Source: Bacteroidota bacterium
GTDB taxonomy: Bacteria; Bacteroidota; Bacteroidia; Chitinophagales; LD1
Reading direction: 5' to 3'
DNA: 64,000 nt
NCBI GenBank assembly: GCA_018267385.1
Contig: JAFDYN010000006.1
Coordinates: forward strand, 248,001 to 312,000
The first letter of the stretch is position 1. Each line of letters opens with the position of its first letter. The notes beneath the pieces were generated by a model. That model saw only the letters and a list, made by a program, of their open reading frames with translations, was not told the DNA's origin and made no database searches. Positions 37,189-45,026 of the stretch are shown here, one piece after another. The translations under genes were made by a program, and so were the position numbers.

Positions 37189-38205
37189 ATGCGTACCACT
37201 CAACTGCTCAAAACAGCGTACACCGCCGCTGGTGTTTCAGACACTTTACAACGATATGAAAACAGGTTCGACGATGGGCATGCGCGTCCTGAGGATCGCG
37301 TAGGCGAGGCTGCCTCACTCAGCTCAGAATACTATGGACTCGCTACTGATTTCTACCTCCATGGCTGGGGCAAACTCTTTCACTTTGGGGTCCGGCATCA
37401 GGGTGAATCACAACAGGCTGCACTGCACAAATATGAGACCTATCTGGCAGATAAACTACAGTTGCAAGAGGAAGAGCGCTGCCTCGATCTGGGCTGCGGT
37501 GTGGGCGGCCCTATGATCAATATAGCACAGCACTCTAAAGTATCTATCACCGGCATCAACAAATCCTTGTATCAGATAGAAAAAGGCCATGAATTCGTCC
37601 GTGAAGCTGGAATGGGAAGCCAGTGCAATTTCCTGTCCTGTGACTGGATGAAGATACCGCTACGTGATGAAACCTTTGACAAGGCATATGGTATAGAGGC
37701 TACCTGTCATGCTGCCGGCAGGCGTACAGACCTCTTCCGCGAGGTGAACCGCCTGTTGAAACCTGGCGGACTGTTTGCCACATATGAGTGGGTCATGACG
37801 GACAAATACGATCCAGCAGATCTGCGCCACCAGCAGATCAAGCATCAGATAGAGATAGGCAATGGCCTCTCTGATATCACTGGCGCTGCAGATGTGATTG
37901 ATTCACTCGCGGCAGCCGGGTTTGAGGTGCTGGAATGTACGGACCGGGCTAGCGAGTGCGATGCAGATACGCCATGGTACCATCCGCTTCGTGGAGAGCA
38001 GTTTTCCTTTGCTCATTTGCGCACCAGTCCTGCAGGTCGCCGCATCATGCATACAGCACTGGCAGGGCTGGAACGGCTGCACGTGATCCCCAAGGGTAGC
38101 ACACGCGTACATGAGGTGCTAGAGACAGCAGCCGATGGACTCGTAGGTGGAGGTGAACTTGGAATCTTTACCCCTATGTTTTTTGTACTCGCCCGGAAAG
38201 TATGA
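37189..38205 (+). CDS. Sterol C-24 methyltransferase-like enzyme (ERG6/SMT homologue)
   Basis: A 338-residue SAM-dependent methyltransferase with the full set of motifs of sterol C-24 methyltransferases: FYLHGWGKLFHFG (55-67, the YEYGWG sterol region), LDLGCGVGGP (99-108, SAM binding), YGIEATCHA (167-175), YEWVMTDKYD (199-208, identical to the fungal/plant motif), and the SMT C-terminal domain with TPWYHPL (261-267) and ADGLVGGGELGIFTPMF (315-331). The length is close to the eukaryotic enzymes (~340-380) less their N-terminus. The family methylates the sterol side chain at C-24. Side-chain methylation of a scavenged sterol or of another cyclic terpenoid is the likely reaction, which is inference. 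It heads an operon with a lipoprotein and an outer-membrane protein; no sterol biosynthesis genes are in the window. Confidence 0.88.
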   Translation: MRTTQLLKTAYTAAGVSDTLQRYENRFDDGHARPEDRVGEAASLSSEYYGLATDFYLHGWGKLFHFGVRHQGESQQAALHKYETYLADKLQLQEEERCLDLGCGVGGPMINIAQHSKVSITGINKSLYQIEKGHEFVREAGMGSQCNFLSCDWMKIPLRDETFDKAYGIEATCHAAGRRTDLFREVNRLLKPGGLFATYEWVMTDKYDPADLRHQQIKHQIEIGNGLSDITGAADVIDSLAAAGFEVLECTDRASECDADTPWYHPLRGEQFSFAHLRTSPAGRRIMHTALAGLERLHVIPKGSTRVHEVLETAADGLVGGGELGIFTPMFFVLARKV

Positions 38206-38438
38206 TGAATAGATATCTTGCAATATTGATTTTCTTGGCGTATTTATCTCAGGGCTGCCATCGGTCTTCTACGGGATGTTACCGCTGTATAGATACCCAT
38301 CAGGTAGATGCCGCCTTTGACGTTTGTGAAAATGACACAACCGCTGCCGGCCGTAGCGCCTATAGCACCCTGGCATCGGGAGGGTATATCAATAATACAA
38401 ATGGCACACCTGACAGTTGCAAGTTCTTTAGTCGCTGA
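38202..38438 (+). CDS. Small cysteine-containing lipoprotein coupled to SMT gene
   Basis: A 78-residue protein. ATGs at 38202 and 38205 overlap the stop codon of the methyltransferase gene (ATGATG over TGA), so translation is coupled. The signal sequence MMNRYLAILIFLAYLSQGC ends in a plausible lipobox (SQGC). The mature part of about 60 residues carries four more cysteines (GCYRCID, DVCEN, DSCKFF) with an Asn/Thr-rich stretch. No family is recognised. Lipid anchoring and coupling to the sterol methyltransferase suggest a small envelope partner, possibly ligand binding; this is inference. Confidence 0.65.
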   Translation: MMNRYLAILIFLAYLSQGCHRSSTGCYRCIDTHQVDAAFDVCENDTTAAGRSAYSTLASGGYINNTNGTPDSCKFFSR

Positions 38439-38477
38439 TGGCTTCCTCGCATTCCTTCTTTTTGTTTCCTTTGCGGC

Positions 38478-39251
38478 GTGCGACTTAACATTAAGATAAC
38501 ACTACTCTTATTCCCTTTCTGCTTCGGTGCTCTGCGCGGCAGTGCAGAGACACCACGGACCATAGCCCAGCAGTCCAGTATGTGGCTATGGGTAGCGGGT
38601 CAGGTGCGCCTCACCAGATACTTTGGTCTGCAGACCGAGGCTATCCTTCGCTTCAATGAGTTTCAGCGCAGCCAGCAGCATGAGTTTCACCTGGGCGGAG
38701 ACATTTATCTGGGCGACCGCTTTGTGGTGACGCCGGTGGCTTATGGCTTCTTCCTCAATTATCCTTACGGCAAATTTCCGGCACTCGGCAGGCAATATGA
38801 ACACCGTATCTGGCAGCAGATCCTCTATCGCAATAACTGGGGGCGGGTAGGATTTAATGCGCGCATCAGATCAGAGGAAAACTGGCGGCAGCGACAGATA
38901 AAAGAAGCAAGCGGCAATATCCTGGATAACGGCTACGCCTTCAAAGCACGCATACGCACCAGGCTACAAGTCAATATTGCCCTCAATCATCATACACTGC
39001 AGCAGGCTAAGACACTATCTCTGAATATATGGGATGAAATGTACGCCGCAGTAGGACCTGAGGTGACCTATCACTACCCGGAGGAAAACCGTGCGCAGAT
39101 AGGTCTGGGGTATCGCTTCAACAGATGGGCCGTACTCTCAGTCGGATACATGCATCAGCTCATCCTGCGAAACAATGGCACGCAGGCCGAGTCAAATCAT
39201 ACGCTGGTAGTCTTTGCCCTCTTTCAGATAGACGCGCGCAAAAAGAAGTAA
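38478..39251 (+). CDS. DUF2490-type outer-membrane barrel protein
   Basis: A 257-residue protein from a GTG at 38478 (MRLNIKITLLLFPFCFGALRG, a signal peptide cut near SAE). The body has the DUF2490 look: SSMWLWVAGQVRLTRYFGLQ, alternating amphipathic strands rich in Tyr/Phe/Arg, YEHRIWQQILYRNNWG, GLGYRFNRWAVLSVGYMHQL, and a final strand HTLVVFALFQID. DUF2490 proteins are small beta-barrels of unknown function common in Bacteroidota. It is 40 bases after the lipoprotein gene in the same direction, so probably the third gene of the methyltransferase operon. It ends two bases before the convergent dipeptidase. Confidence 0.8.
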   Translation: MRLNIKITLLLFPFCFGALRGSAETPRTIAQQSSMWLWVAGQVRLTRYFGLQTEAILRFNEFQRSQQHEFHLGGDIYLGDRFVVTPVAYGFFLNYPYGKFPALGRQYEHRIWQQILYRNNWGRVGFNARIRSEENWRQRQIKEASGNILDNGYAFKARIRTRLQVNIALNHHTLQQAKTLSLNIWDEMYAAVGPEVTYHYPEENRAQIGLGYRFNRWAVLSVGYMHQLILRNNGTQAESNHTLVVFALFQIDARKKK

Positions 39252-39253
39252 GT

Positions 39254-40417
39254 TTAATTTTCGGGCAGGTTTCTCAGCCAGAAGTCACGCACATTGCCTC
39301 CCATTATCTTCTCGATATCTGAGCGCGAATAGCCAAGATTTATAAGCTCCTTCACCACCTCTGTGAAGCCGGTGATATCATACGTAGCATCTACAGCTCC
39401 GTCAAAGTCCGACCCCATCGCTACATGCTCCACACCTATCCTGTCGGCCACATACTTGATACTATTGGCCGTAGCAGCGGCATCTGTACCACAGATAGCC
39501 GTCTCCCACATACCTATACCTATAATGCCATTCCGCTTGCCTATCTCCTGTATCTGCGCGTCGGTCAGGTTGCGGCCATTGTCGCAGAGGCCACGTACTC
39601 CTGTGTGAGACACCATCAGCGTGCCGGTGGTATTAGCAAAAATATCATCAATTGTCTTTGTAGACTGGTGAGCAAGGTCTATCATGATATGGAGCTGCTC
39701 CATCCTGTGCAGGAGTTCTTTGCCCTTGGCGGTCAGGCCACCTTTGGCCATACCATGCGCAGAGCCCGCCCACTCGTTATCAAAAAAATGCGCCAGCCCG
39801 ATGTAGCGCACTCCTGTTTTATAAAAGGTATCCAGGTTATTGACATCATTCTCCAGGCAGTGGGCGCCCTCCAGTCCCAGCATGCCTGCGGTGAGGCTAC
39901 GGTCAGCGCTGCGATCTTTGATGTACTGCTCTAGTTCTCCGCGGGTAGTGATGACGCGAAAAGCCCCCTTGCTACGCGCGGCTGACTGGTGCAGGTCCTC
40001 ACACTGATGCAGTGCGCGCGCTTTTAGGCTAAACCAGTCGGACGGGGCACGTAACTGCGCGAATGACAGTAGTGCGATCTGATCTGTTTTGTCTGAGTTG
40101 TGATCATAGTTCTGATGGCGGGGTGTCTTGCTCACTATGGTGAAAACCTCAAGCGCCACATTGGCCTCCTGCATGCGGGGCACATCCACATGGCCATAAT
40201 TGTGACGGGCCAGCAGATCGCGATGCCACAGCAGCTCATCACAGTGCAGGTCAGCTATGAATGGTATCGAATCATACCACGCTACCTTGTCAGCCGCGTT
40301 GGCCTGGTGGAGGGTGGTATTGATCTTTTTATCTATGATACCGGGCACGAAGCCAAAGAAAACCACAGCAGCGACCAGCAGGATCACCGCTGCTGCATAA
40401 AGTATCTTTCTGAGCAT
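39254..40417 (-). CDS. Membrane dipeptidase, peptidase family M19
   Basis: A 387-residue dipeptidase (renal dipeptidase family). An N-terminal membrane anchor (ILYAAAVILLVAAVVFFGFV) precedes the catalytic domain. The metal-binding H58-x-D60 (IADLHCDELLW) is present, then GMLGLEGAHCLEND with the bridging Glu, IDLAHQST and LMVSHTGVRGLCDNGRNL with the histidine ligands, and VAMGSDFDG near the end. These enzymes cleave dipeptides or D-amino-acid-containing dipeptides using two zinc ions. It is predicted to be membrane-anchored facing the periplasm. Length matches the family. Confidence 0.95.
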   Translation of the reverse strand: MLRKILYAAAVILLVAAVVFFGFVPGIIDKKINTTLHQANAADKVAWYDSIPFIADLHCDELLWHRDLLARHNYGHVDVPRMQEANVALEVFTIVSKTPRHQNYDHNSDKTDQIALLSFAQLRAPSDWFSLKARALHQCEDLHQSAARSKGAFRVITTRGELEQYIKDRSADRSLTAGMLGLEGAHCLENDVNNLDTFYKTGVRYIGLAHFFDNEWAGSAHGMAKGGLTAKGKELLHRMEQLHIMIDLAHQSTKTIDDIFANTTGTLMVSHTGVRGLCDNGRNLTDAQIQEIGKRNGIIGIGMWETAICGTDAAATANSIKYVADRIGVEHVAMGSDFDGAVDATYDITGFTEVVKELINLGYSRSDIEKIMGGNVRDFWLRNLPEN

Positions 40418-40470
40418 GTGTGTGAGATTGATGCGCTGAATATAGCCAAATCCCTGCTTGCATCGGCTGC

Positions 40471-41250
40471 TCAGAATGAAACTCCTACCGCCAAAACCAT
40501 ACGCTGATACGTCCTCCGCGTATCGTAGATAGTAGATCCATCGTATTGGTAGCTATACCGCACATGGCTGTACATGCGCCTGTAGCCGGCGCTGATCATG
40601 ACAGATGCCCGGCCCCTGGTGTAGATCCTGACACCGCCTCCGGCAGTCACATAGGCGCCTCCCTCGCGATGGTAGCTGCTGTAGCCATCTGTGCTGGATA
40701 CATTATCGGCTACCATCCAGGCATAGCCCCCGTCTGCATAGACGTAGGGTGTCACCCTTTTTTTTAGAAACTCGCTGCTGATCCTGCCATAGACCGGAAT
40801 AAATGTTTGCCGGTAGCTCGTCAGCCTGTCTACCCCCACACCGGCACCTACGAAGAGGTACGGCCATAGCTGATAGCCATTCACCGTGTGGATACTAAGG
40901 CCTATATCATCTGTGCCACCGGCATAATAGTAATAGTCTGCAGGACGGGTGCCATAGGATAGCTGCAGCTCTGTGATATTGCGATAGCCCCGGTCATGGC
41001 GGTAGTAGCGGGTGTGAAAGTCACGGAGTATAGCTTTCCGCTCCGGCTCCTCGCGTACAGAGTCTATATCACCGGGCAGAAAGATCAGCACACTCCCGTC
41101 ATTCATCCGCATCTGTACTTTATCAGCCGCCATTGTTGCCTTGCCATATATTATGCTGCCATTGTGCAGGTACAGGATATTGCTGGTAGCATTCTGAGCC
41201 CTCAGGGTAGCTACTATGATCAGAAAGGTAATCGTGATAAATGATCTCAT
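40471..41250 (-). CDS. Outer-membrane beta-barrel protein
   Basis: A 259-residue protein when started at MRSFITITFLIIVATLRAQ (41250), a clean signal peptide; the open frame runs far upstream into the divergent gene and is not used. Early residues NATSNILYLHNGSIIYGKAT.. are a small beta domain (a motif like 'ILYLKNGSVIRG' seen before many Bacteroidota barrels). The rest consists of alternating strands (YLFVGAGVGVDRL, VTPYVYADGGYAWMVAD, GGAYVTAGGGVRIYT, MISAGYRRMYSHVRYSY) ending in the outer-membrane terminal VLAVGVSF. It is divergent from the LVIVD lipoprotein gene across a paired motif that may be a shared operator or promoter. Confidence 0.82.
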   Translation of the reverse strand: MRSFITITFLIIVATLRAQNATSNILYLHNGSIIYGKATMAADKVQMRMNDGSVLIFLPGDIDSVREEPERKAILRDFHTRYYRHDRGYRNITELQLSYGTRPADYYYYAGGTDDIGLSIHTVNGYQLWPYLFVGAGVGVDRLTSYRQTFIPVYGRISSEFLKKRVTPYVYADGGYAWMVADNVSSTDGYSSYHREGGAYVTAGGGVRIYTRGRASVMISAGYRRMYSHVRYSYQYDGSTIYDTRRTYQRMVLAVGVSF

Positions 41251-41267
41251 GGAATTATTTTTTGTGC

Positions 41268-41321
41268 TCAGGCAACGGTTATCAGATTCATAACGTTTCT
41301 CTTCAGACAACGGTTGCCTGA
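41268..41321. promoter_or_regulatory. Paired TCAGGCAACSGTT motif in a divergent promoter
   Basis: TCAGGCAACGGTT (41268-41280, plus) and TCAGGCAACCGTT (41321-41309, minus) form an inverted repeat of 13 bases with one mismatch, between the divergent barrel and LVIVD genes. They lie 70 and 59 bases from the respective start codons. Each could be a -35-like box of an extracytoplasmic-function sigma promoter, or the two halves of one operator. An ECF sigma gene lies at 42635. Confidence 0.45.
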
Positions 41322-41349
41322 AAACTTTTAAAACCACAAACACACCATT

Positions 41350-42603
41350 ATGAGAAAATTCATCGCCCCTCTGATACTGCTCACGATACTCGCAGCATCC
41401 TGCAAAAAGGACCAATGTGAGCAGACCCAGACCTACTGGAAGTACACCCCCCGCTACCGCCAGATCACAGATATTATTCAAGACGTAAAAACTACGGCAC
41501 CTACGCCACTGAAGAAGACCGGCAAGATCTTCCTGACCGGGCACTATATCCTGGTGAATGAATACATGGCCGGCATCCACGTGATAGACAACTCAAACCC
41601 ATCTGCGCCGCAGAATGTCGCCTTCATAAACATCCCCGGCAATATAGACATGGCTGTCAAAGACAATATACTCTACGCTGACTGCTACACTGCGCTGGTA
41701 GCTTTGAATATAGCTAACCCCGCCAGCCCCTCTGTGGTCAATACCGTCTATGATGCACTGCCTCCGCTCTATGTGAGCTATGCCGATGGGAGCAGCGGCG
41801 TACTGACCGGATACGACTCTGCCCGTGTCACCGAGAAGGTGGGCTGCAATGCCGGCGGACCTATCATGTGGATGGAAGGCGATATGGCAAAGCCGATGAA
41901 TAACGTGGCCAGCTCATCTACAGCAAATGTCCCCGCCTCTCCCAATATCGCAGGCTCTACCAGCCGCTTCGCCATAGACCGCAATGCGCTGTATATCGTA
42001 GACCAATCCTCCCTTCGTGTCTTCAATGTGAGCAACGCCGCTGCGCCCACCGCATCAGGTAGCTCCGCGATAGGCTGGAACATCGAGACCATTTTTGCCT
42101 ATGACAGCCATCTATATATCGGCACCTCTACCGGTATGCAGATTTTCAATCTTAATAGCCCATTCAGCCCGCAGCATGATGCCACCTTCTCTCATGCGCT
42201 GTCTTGCGATCCTGTGGTCGTGCAGGGTCACTATGCCTATGTGACCCTGCACTCAGGATCCACCTGCAATAACTCCGTCAACCAGCTCCAGGTAGTAGAT
42301 GTGACCAATACGACCTCACCTACGATAGTAGCTACCTATGAGATGCATAGCCCACGTGGCCTGAGTATTGATGGTGCTACTTTATTCATCTGCGATGGTG
42401 ACGAGGGCTTGAAAGTATTTGATGCCGCAGATATCAATAATATCGGCAGCCATCAGTTGGGCGCTTTTGCCAGTATCCAGTCTCAGGATGTGATAGCATG
42501 GAATAAAATCCTGCTCATGATAGGCAGCGATGGCCTCTATGAGTATGACTACTCAGATCCGCAGCACGTCACTGCATTGAGTCATATCGCCGTGGCAAAA
42601 TAA
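41350..42603 (+). CDS. LVIVD-repeat lipoprotein
   Basis: A 417-residue lipoprotein (MRKFIAPLILLTILAASC, lipobox AASC). After a short linker (ITDIIQDVKTTAPTPLKKTG) it has a series of ~40-residue blades with the LVIVD pattern: ILVNEYMAGIHVIDNSNPSA, LYADCYTALVALNIANPASP, ALYIVDQSSLRVFNVSNAAA, LYIGTSTGMQIFNLNSPFSP, LQVVDVTNTTSPT and LFICDGDEGLKVFDAADINN. This predicts a beta-propeller on the cell surface or in the periplasm. The function of LVIVD proteins is unknown; they are probably ligand-binding. It is followed 31 bases later by the ECF sigma gene, suggesting one transcription unit. Confidence 0.88.
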   Translation: MRKFIAPLILLTILAASCKKDQCEQTQTYWKYTPRYRQITDIIQDVKTTAPTPLKKTGKIFLTGHYILVNEYMAGIHVIDNSNPSAPQNVAFINIPGNIDMAVKDNILYADCYTALVALNIANPASPSVVNTVYDALPPLYVSYADGSSGVLTGYDSARVTEKVGCNAGGPIMWMEGDMAKPMNNVASSSTANVPASPNIAGSTSRFAIDRNALYIVDQSSLRVFNVSNAAAPTASGSSAIGWNIETIFAYDSHLYIGTSTGMQIFNLNSPFSPQHDATFSHALSCDPVVVQGHYAYVTLHSGSTCNNSVNQLQVVDVTNTTSPTIVATYEMHSPRGLSIDGATLFICDGDEGLKVFDAADINNIGSHQLGAFASIQSQDVIAWNKILLMIGSDGLYEYDYSDPQHVTALSHIAVAK

Positions 42604-42634
42604 CAGACGAGCCCGATTTAGTAACTTAGTAGCG

Positions 42635-43219
42635 ATGCAGGTGTCCTATCACAAAATGCTGGATGAGATCATAGAAGGGTGCAAGCGCGATGAGCGAACA
42701 GCGCAGAAGCTGCTCTATGAGCGCCTCTTCCCGCGTATGATGGGCACCTGTATGCGCTATGCTGCCGACCGTGACCAGGCTACAGAGATACTCAATAAGG
42801 GTTTTCTCAAAGTCTTTACATCCGTCAAAGACTACAGGAAGCAAGACAATGCCGGCATAGAGGCATGGATACACCGCATCATGGTCAATACAGCCATAGA
42901 TCACCTGCGCGCAGAGATACGCCACCGCCATAGTGATATAGAGCAGACCATCTATATGGAGGACACGGCAGATATAGTCTCTGACCTGACCGTAGATGAG
43001 ATCATGGCTATGGTCAATAGCCTCACACCGGCCTATCGTGCCGTATTCAATCTATATGTAGTAGAGGGGTACACGCATCCCGAGATAGCCAAACTGCTCG
43101 AGATAAATGAAGGCACTAGCAAATCTAACCTGGCCAAAGCAAAGGTGAAACTCAGGAAAATGATCGAACAAAACAGAATAGTCAAAACAGATGAATATGG
43201 CAGAGAATCCCAACGATAA
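42635..43219 (+). CDS. ECF-type RNA polymerase sigma factor
   Basis: A 194-residue sigma-70 family factor of the extracytoplasmic-function type. Region 2 is DERTAQKLLYERLFPRMMGT through the DYRKQDNAGIEAWIHRIMVN core, with the sequence IDHLRAE at its end. Region 4 is LTPAYRAVFNLYVVEGYTHP followed by a recognition helix (EGTSKSNLAKAKVKLRK). The linker is short and acidic, as usual. It directs RNA polymerase to envelope-stress or nutrient genes. Its end overlaps the following membrane gene by 29 bases, so they are translationally coupled, and that product is the likely regulator. Confidence 0.95.
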   Translation: MQVSYHKMLDEIIEGCKRDERTAQKLLYERLFPRMMGTCMRYAADRDQATEILNKGFLKVFTSVKDYRKQDNAGIEAWIHRIMVNTAIDHLRAEIRHRHSDIEQTIYMEDTADIVSDLTVDEIMAMVNSLTPAYRAVFNLYVVEGYTHPEIAKLLEINEGTSKSNLAKAKVKLRKMIEQNRIVKTDEYGRESQR

Positions 43220-44522
43220 GGCCCTGCGCGAAAAGCTGCTCTCTGCGGAGTATGCTTACGACCCGCAAGCCTGGGCCGCCATGGAGCAGCTCATGGAGCG
43301 CAAGAAAAAGCGAGGCTTCCTGTGGTGGTGGCTGGCATCAGGGGCAGTAGCTGTAGCGCTGCTGGTGAGTGCAGGTGTGTACTATGGCCTGTACGAGAGT
43401 AAGCCTGTGCATGGCCCGGTAGCGGCCAATAGCAAGAGCGTAGCAGAGCCATCTCAGGTGGCCATGTCTGGTACTACAAACCAATCTGCAGCAGATGTAA
43501 AGGCCACAACGCAATCTGAATCCGCCACAAATGCTGGTGAGGCTGTACCAACAGATAAAACAGCTAAGGCTAGATCCACTTCTTCGTCTTCAGACTTTCA
43601 GCCTTTTTCTAAACAAAAAAATCAAAACAGGAAACAAGGACACGCTACACAAATATCTCACGTGATACCGAGTGTAGCAGATCACGCACCTACGGGCATA
43701 GTAGCATCAGAGTATCAGGTAGCTGCTGATGACCTCGCACCCGGTACCGGGACGCTGCTTGCTACCGATGAAAAAAACAGGGAGCTAGACCCTGACGGAG
43801 CATCTACTCAGGCTATACCGCTGCACCACAAGCATAAAGTATCTGTCTCCTACAGCCTTGGCGCTGAGACGGGGATATTTGAGTCTTATACACGTCGGAC
43901 CTTTGCCTCAGTCCCTACCTGGTCTGCGGGCCTTTCACAGCAGGTTGCTATAGGTAAATACTTTGCTGTCACAAACAGTATTCTTTACTCTGAGGTCAAT
44001 TTCAAGATCAACCGACCTGCATATCCTGATAATCAGTACAGCGACCTCATGAGCTTTACCTCGCATATACAGGAGCTTGCTATTCCGATAGGTATCAAGG
44101 TATATCCATATACCTCTCGCCACCTGCGGCTGAGTGTGGGTGTGTCATATGTCAGTCATATCAAGGTAAACGAAAGCTTTACCTATCAGTTCAAACCAAA
44201 GTCTCCTCCGGCTACGTTTGTACCGGCAGATGTGGCTGATTTTCCGGATGTCAATAATTTTGAACCAGGTAAAGCAATTAGCAGCATAAATGCTGCGGCA
44301 GATCAGCTTGATAATGGGAAACTGATGAAATATTACTCGCTGGGCAACGGTAAACGATACTATGGATCGATGCTATACACCCTGGGCGTAGATATTTTGC
44401 TACCACACCGGATTTCGATCTCTGCTGAGCCTGCCATGCGCATGAGCATTGATCCGATCCAGATGCAGCATAGCCGTGTATTTGACATAGGTATCAATAC
44501 AGCCATCAGGTATACTTTCTGA
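43191..44522 (+). CDS. Membrane-anchored barrel protein coupled to ECF sigma, possible anti-sigma
   Basis: A 443-residue protein. The N-terminal ~45 residues (starting MNMAENPNDKALREKL, or MAEN at 43197) are cytosolic and charged, with AYDPQAWAAMEQLMERKKK resembling short anti-sigma docking segments. One membrane helix follows (WWWLASGAVAVALLVSAGVYYG), then a Ser/Thr/Gln-rich disordered linker (~70-215) and a C-terminal region of about 220 residues that looks like an eight-strand barrel (VSYSLGAETGIFES, SVGVSYVSHIKVNES, INTAIRYTF). The overlap with the sigma gene supports co-regulation. The design, with a sigma-facing N-terminus, a periplasm-spanning linker and a barrel-like end, is seen beside many Bacteroidota ECF genes. 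A role in sigma control is inference. Confidence 0.82.
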   Translation: MNMAENPNDKALREKLLSAEYAYDPQAWAAMEQLMERKKKRGFLWWWLASGAVAVALLVSAGVYYGLYESKPVHGPVAANSKSVAEPSQVAMSGTTNQSAADVKATTQSESATNAGEAVPTDKTAKARSTSSSSDFQPFSKQKNQNRKQGHATQISHVIPSVADHAPTGIVASEYQVAADDLAPGTGTLLATDEKNRELDPDGASTQAIPLHHKHKVSVSYSLGAETGIFESYTRRTFASVPTWSAGLSQQVAIGKYFAVTNSILYSEVNFKINRPAYPDNQYSDLMSFTSHIQELAIPIGIKVYPYTSRHLRLSVGVSYVSHIKVNESFTYQFKPKSPPATFVPADVADFPDVNNFEPGKAISSINAAADQLDNGKLMKYYSLGNGKRYYGSMLYTLGVDILLPHRISISAEPAMRMSIDPIQMQHSRVFDIGINTAIRYTF

Positions 44523-44573
44523 TCTGTCGGTTATGAGACAAAGTATCTATCTTGCATACCCAAATAGCAGGAC

Positions 44574-45026
44574 ATGATAGACTATAGCACACAGTTTCTG
44601 GATTTCTTTGTCCGTGACCTCAATAAGCTTAAGGAAGAGCTATCCGCATACGGCAACGAGGCCAACATATGGAAAACGAGTGGGCAGATCAGCAACTCTG
44701 CCGGCACGCTGACCCTCCACCTCATAGGCAATCTCAATCACTTTTTCGGCGCCACGCTGGGCAATACGGGTTATGTACGGCAGCGGGAGCTGGAGTTTTC
44801 TACCAGAGATGTAGCAAGAGGCACTCTTATTGCAGATCTGGACAAGACTATCGCCATGATGCAGTCTACATTTGCCAGACTGGACAACCGGTCCCTGGGG
44901 GATACTTTTCCGATCATGAAGCATGAAAAGCATGAGACCACGGGGCACTTTATGATACATCTCTACGGTCACCTGGCCTATCACCTGGGCCAGGTCAACT
45001 ATCACCGCAGGCTCCTTGACCTCTGA
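44574..45026 (+). CDS. DinB-family (DUF1572-like) protein
   Basis: A 150-residue four-helix protein. The metal-binding histidines of the DinB fold are suggested by LTLHLIGNLNHFFGAT (first His pair), and GHFMIHLYGHLAYHLGQVNYHR near the C-terminus carries the second set in the GHLAYHxGQ form typical of DUF1572/DinB_2. Members bind nickel or zinc, and several are mycothiol- or bacillithiol-dependent S-transferases; the activity of this subgroup is unknown. It is cytosolic. It stops exactly where the convergent FG-GAP gene stops. Confidence 0.88.
   Translation: MIDYSTQFLDFFVRDLNKLKEELSAYGNEANIWKTSGQISNSAGTLTLHLIGNLNHFFGATLGNTGYVRQRELEFSTRDVARGTLIADLDKTIAMMQSTFARLDNRSLGDTFPIMKHEKHETTGHFMIHLYGHLAYHLGQVNYHRRLLDL

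Noticed and set aside
41251..41580. N-terminal extension of the barrel gene up to 41580
   Set aside because: It runs through the divergent promoter into the LVIVD gene; the ATG at 41250 gives a proper signal peptide.
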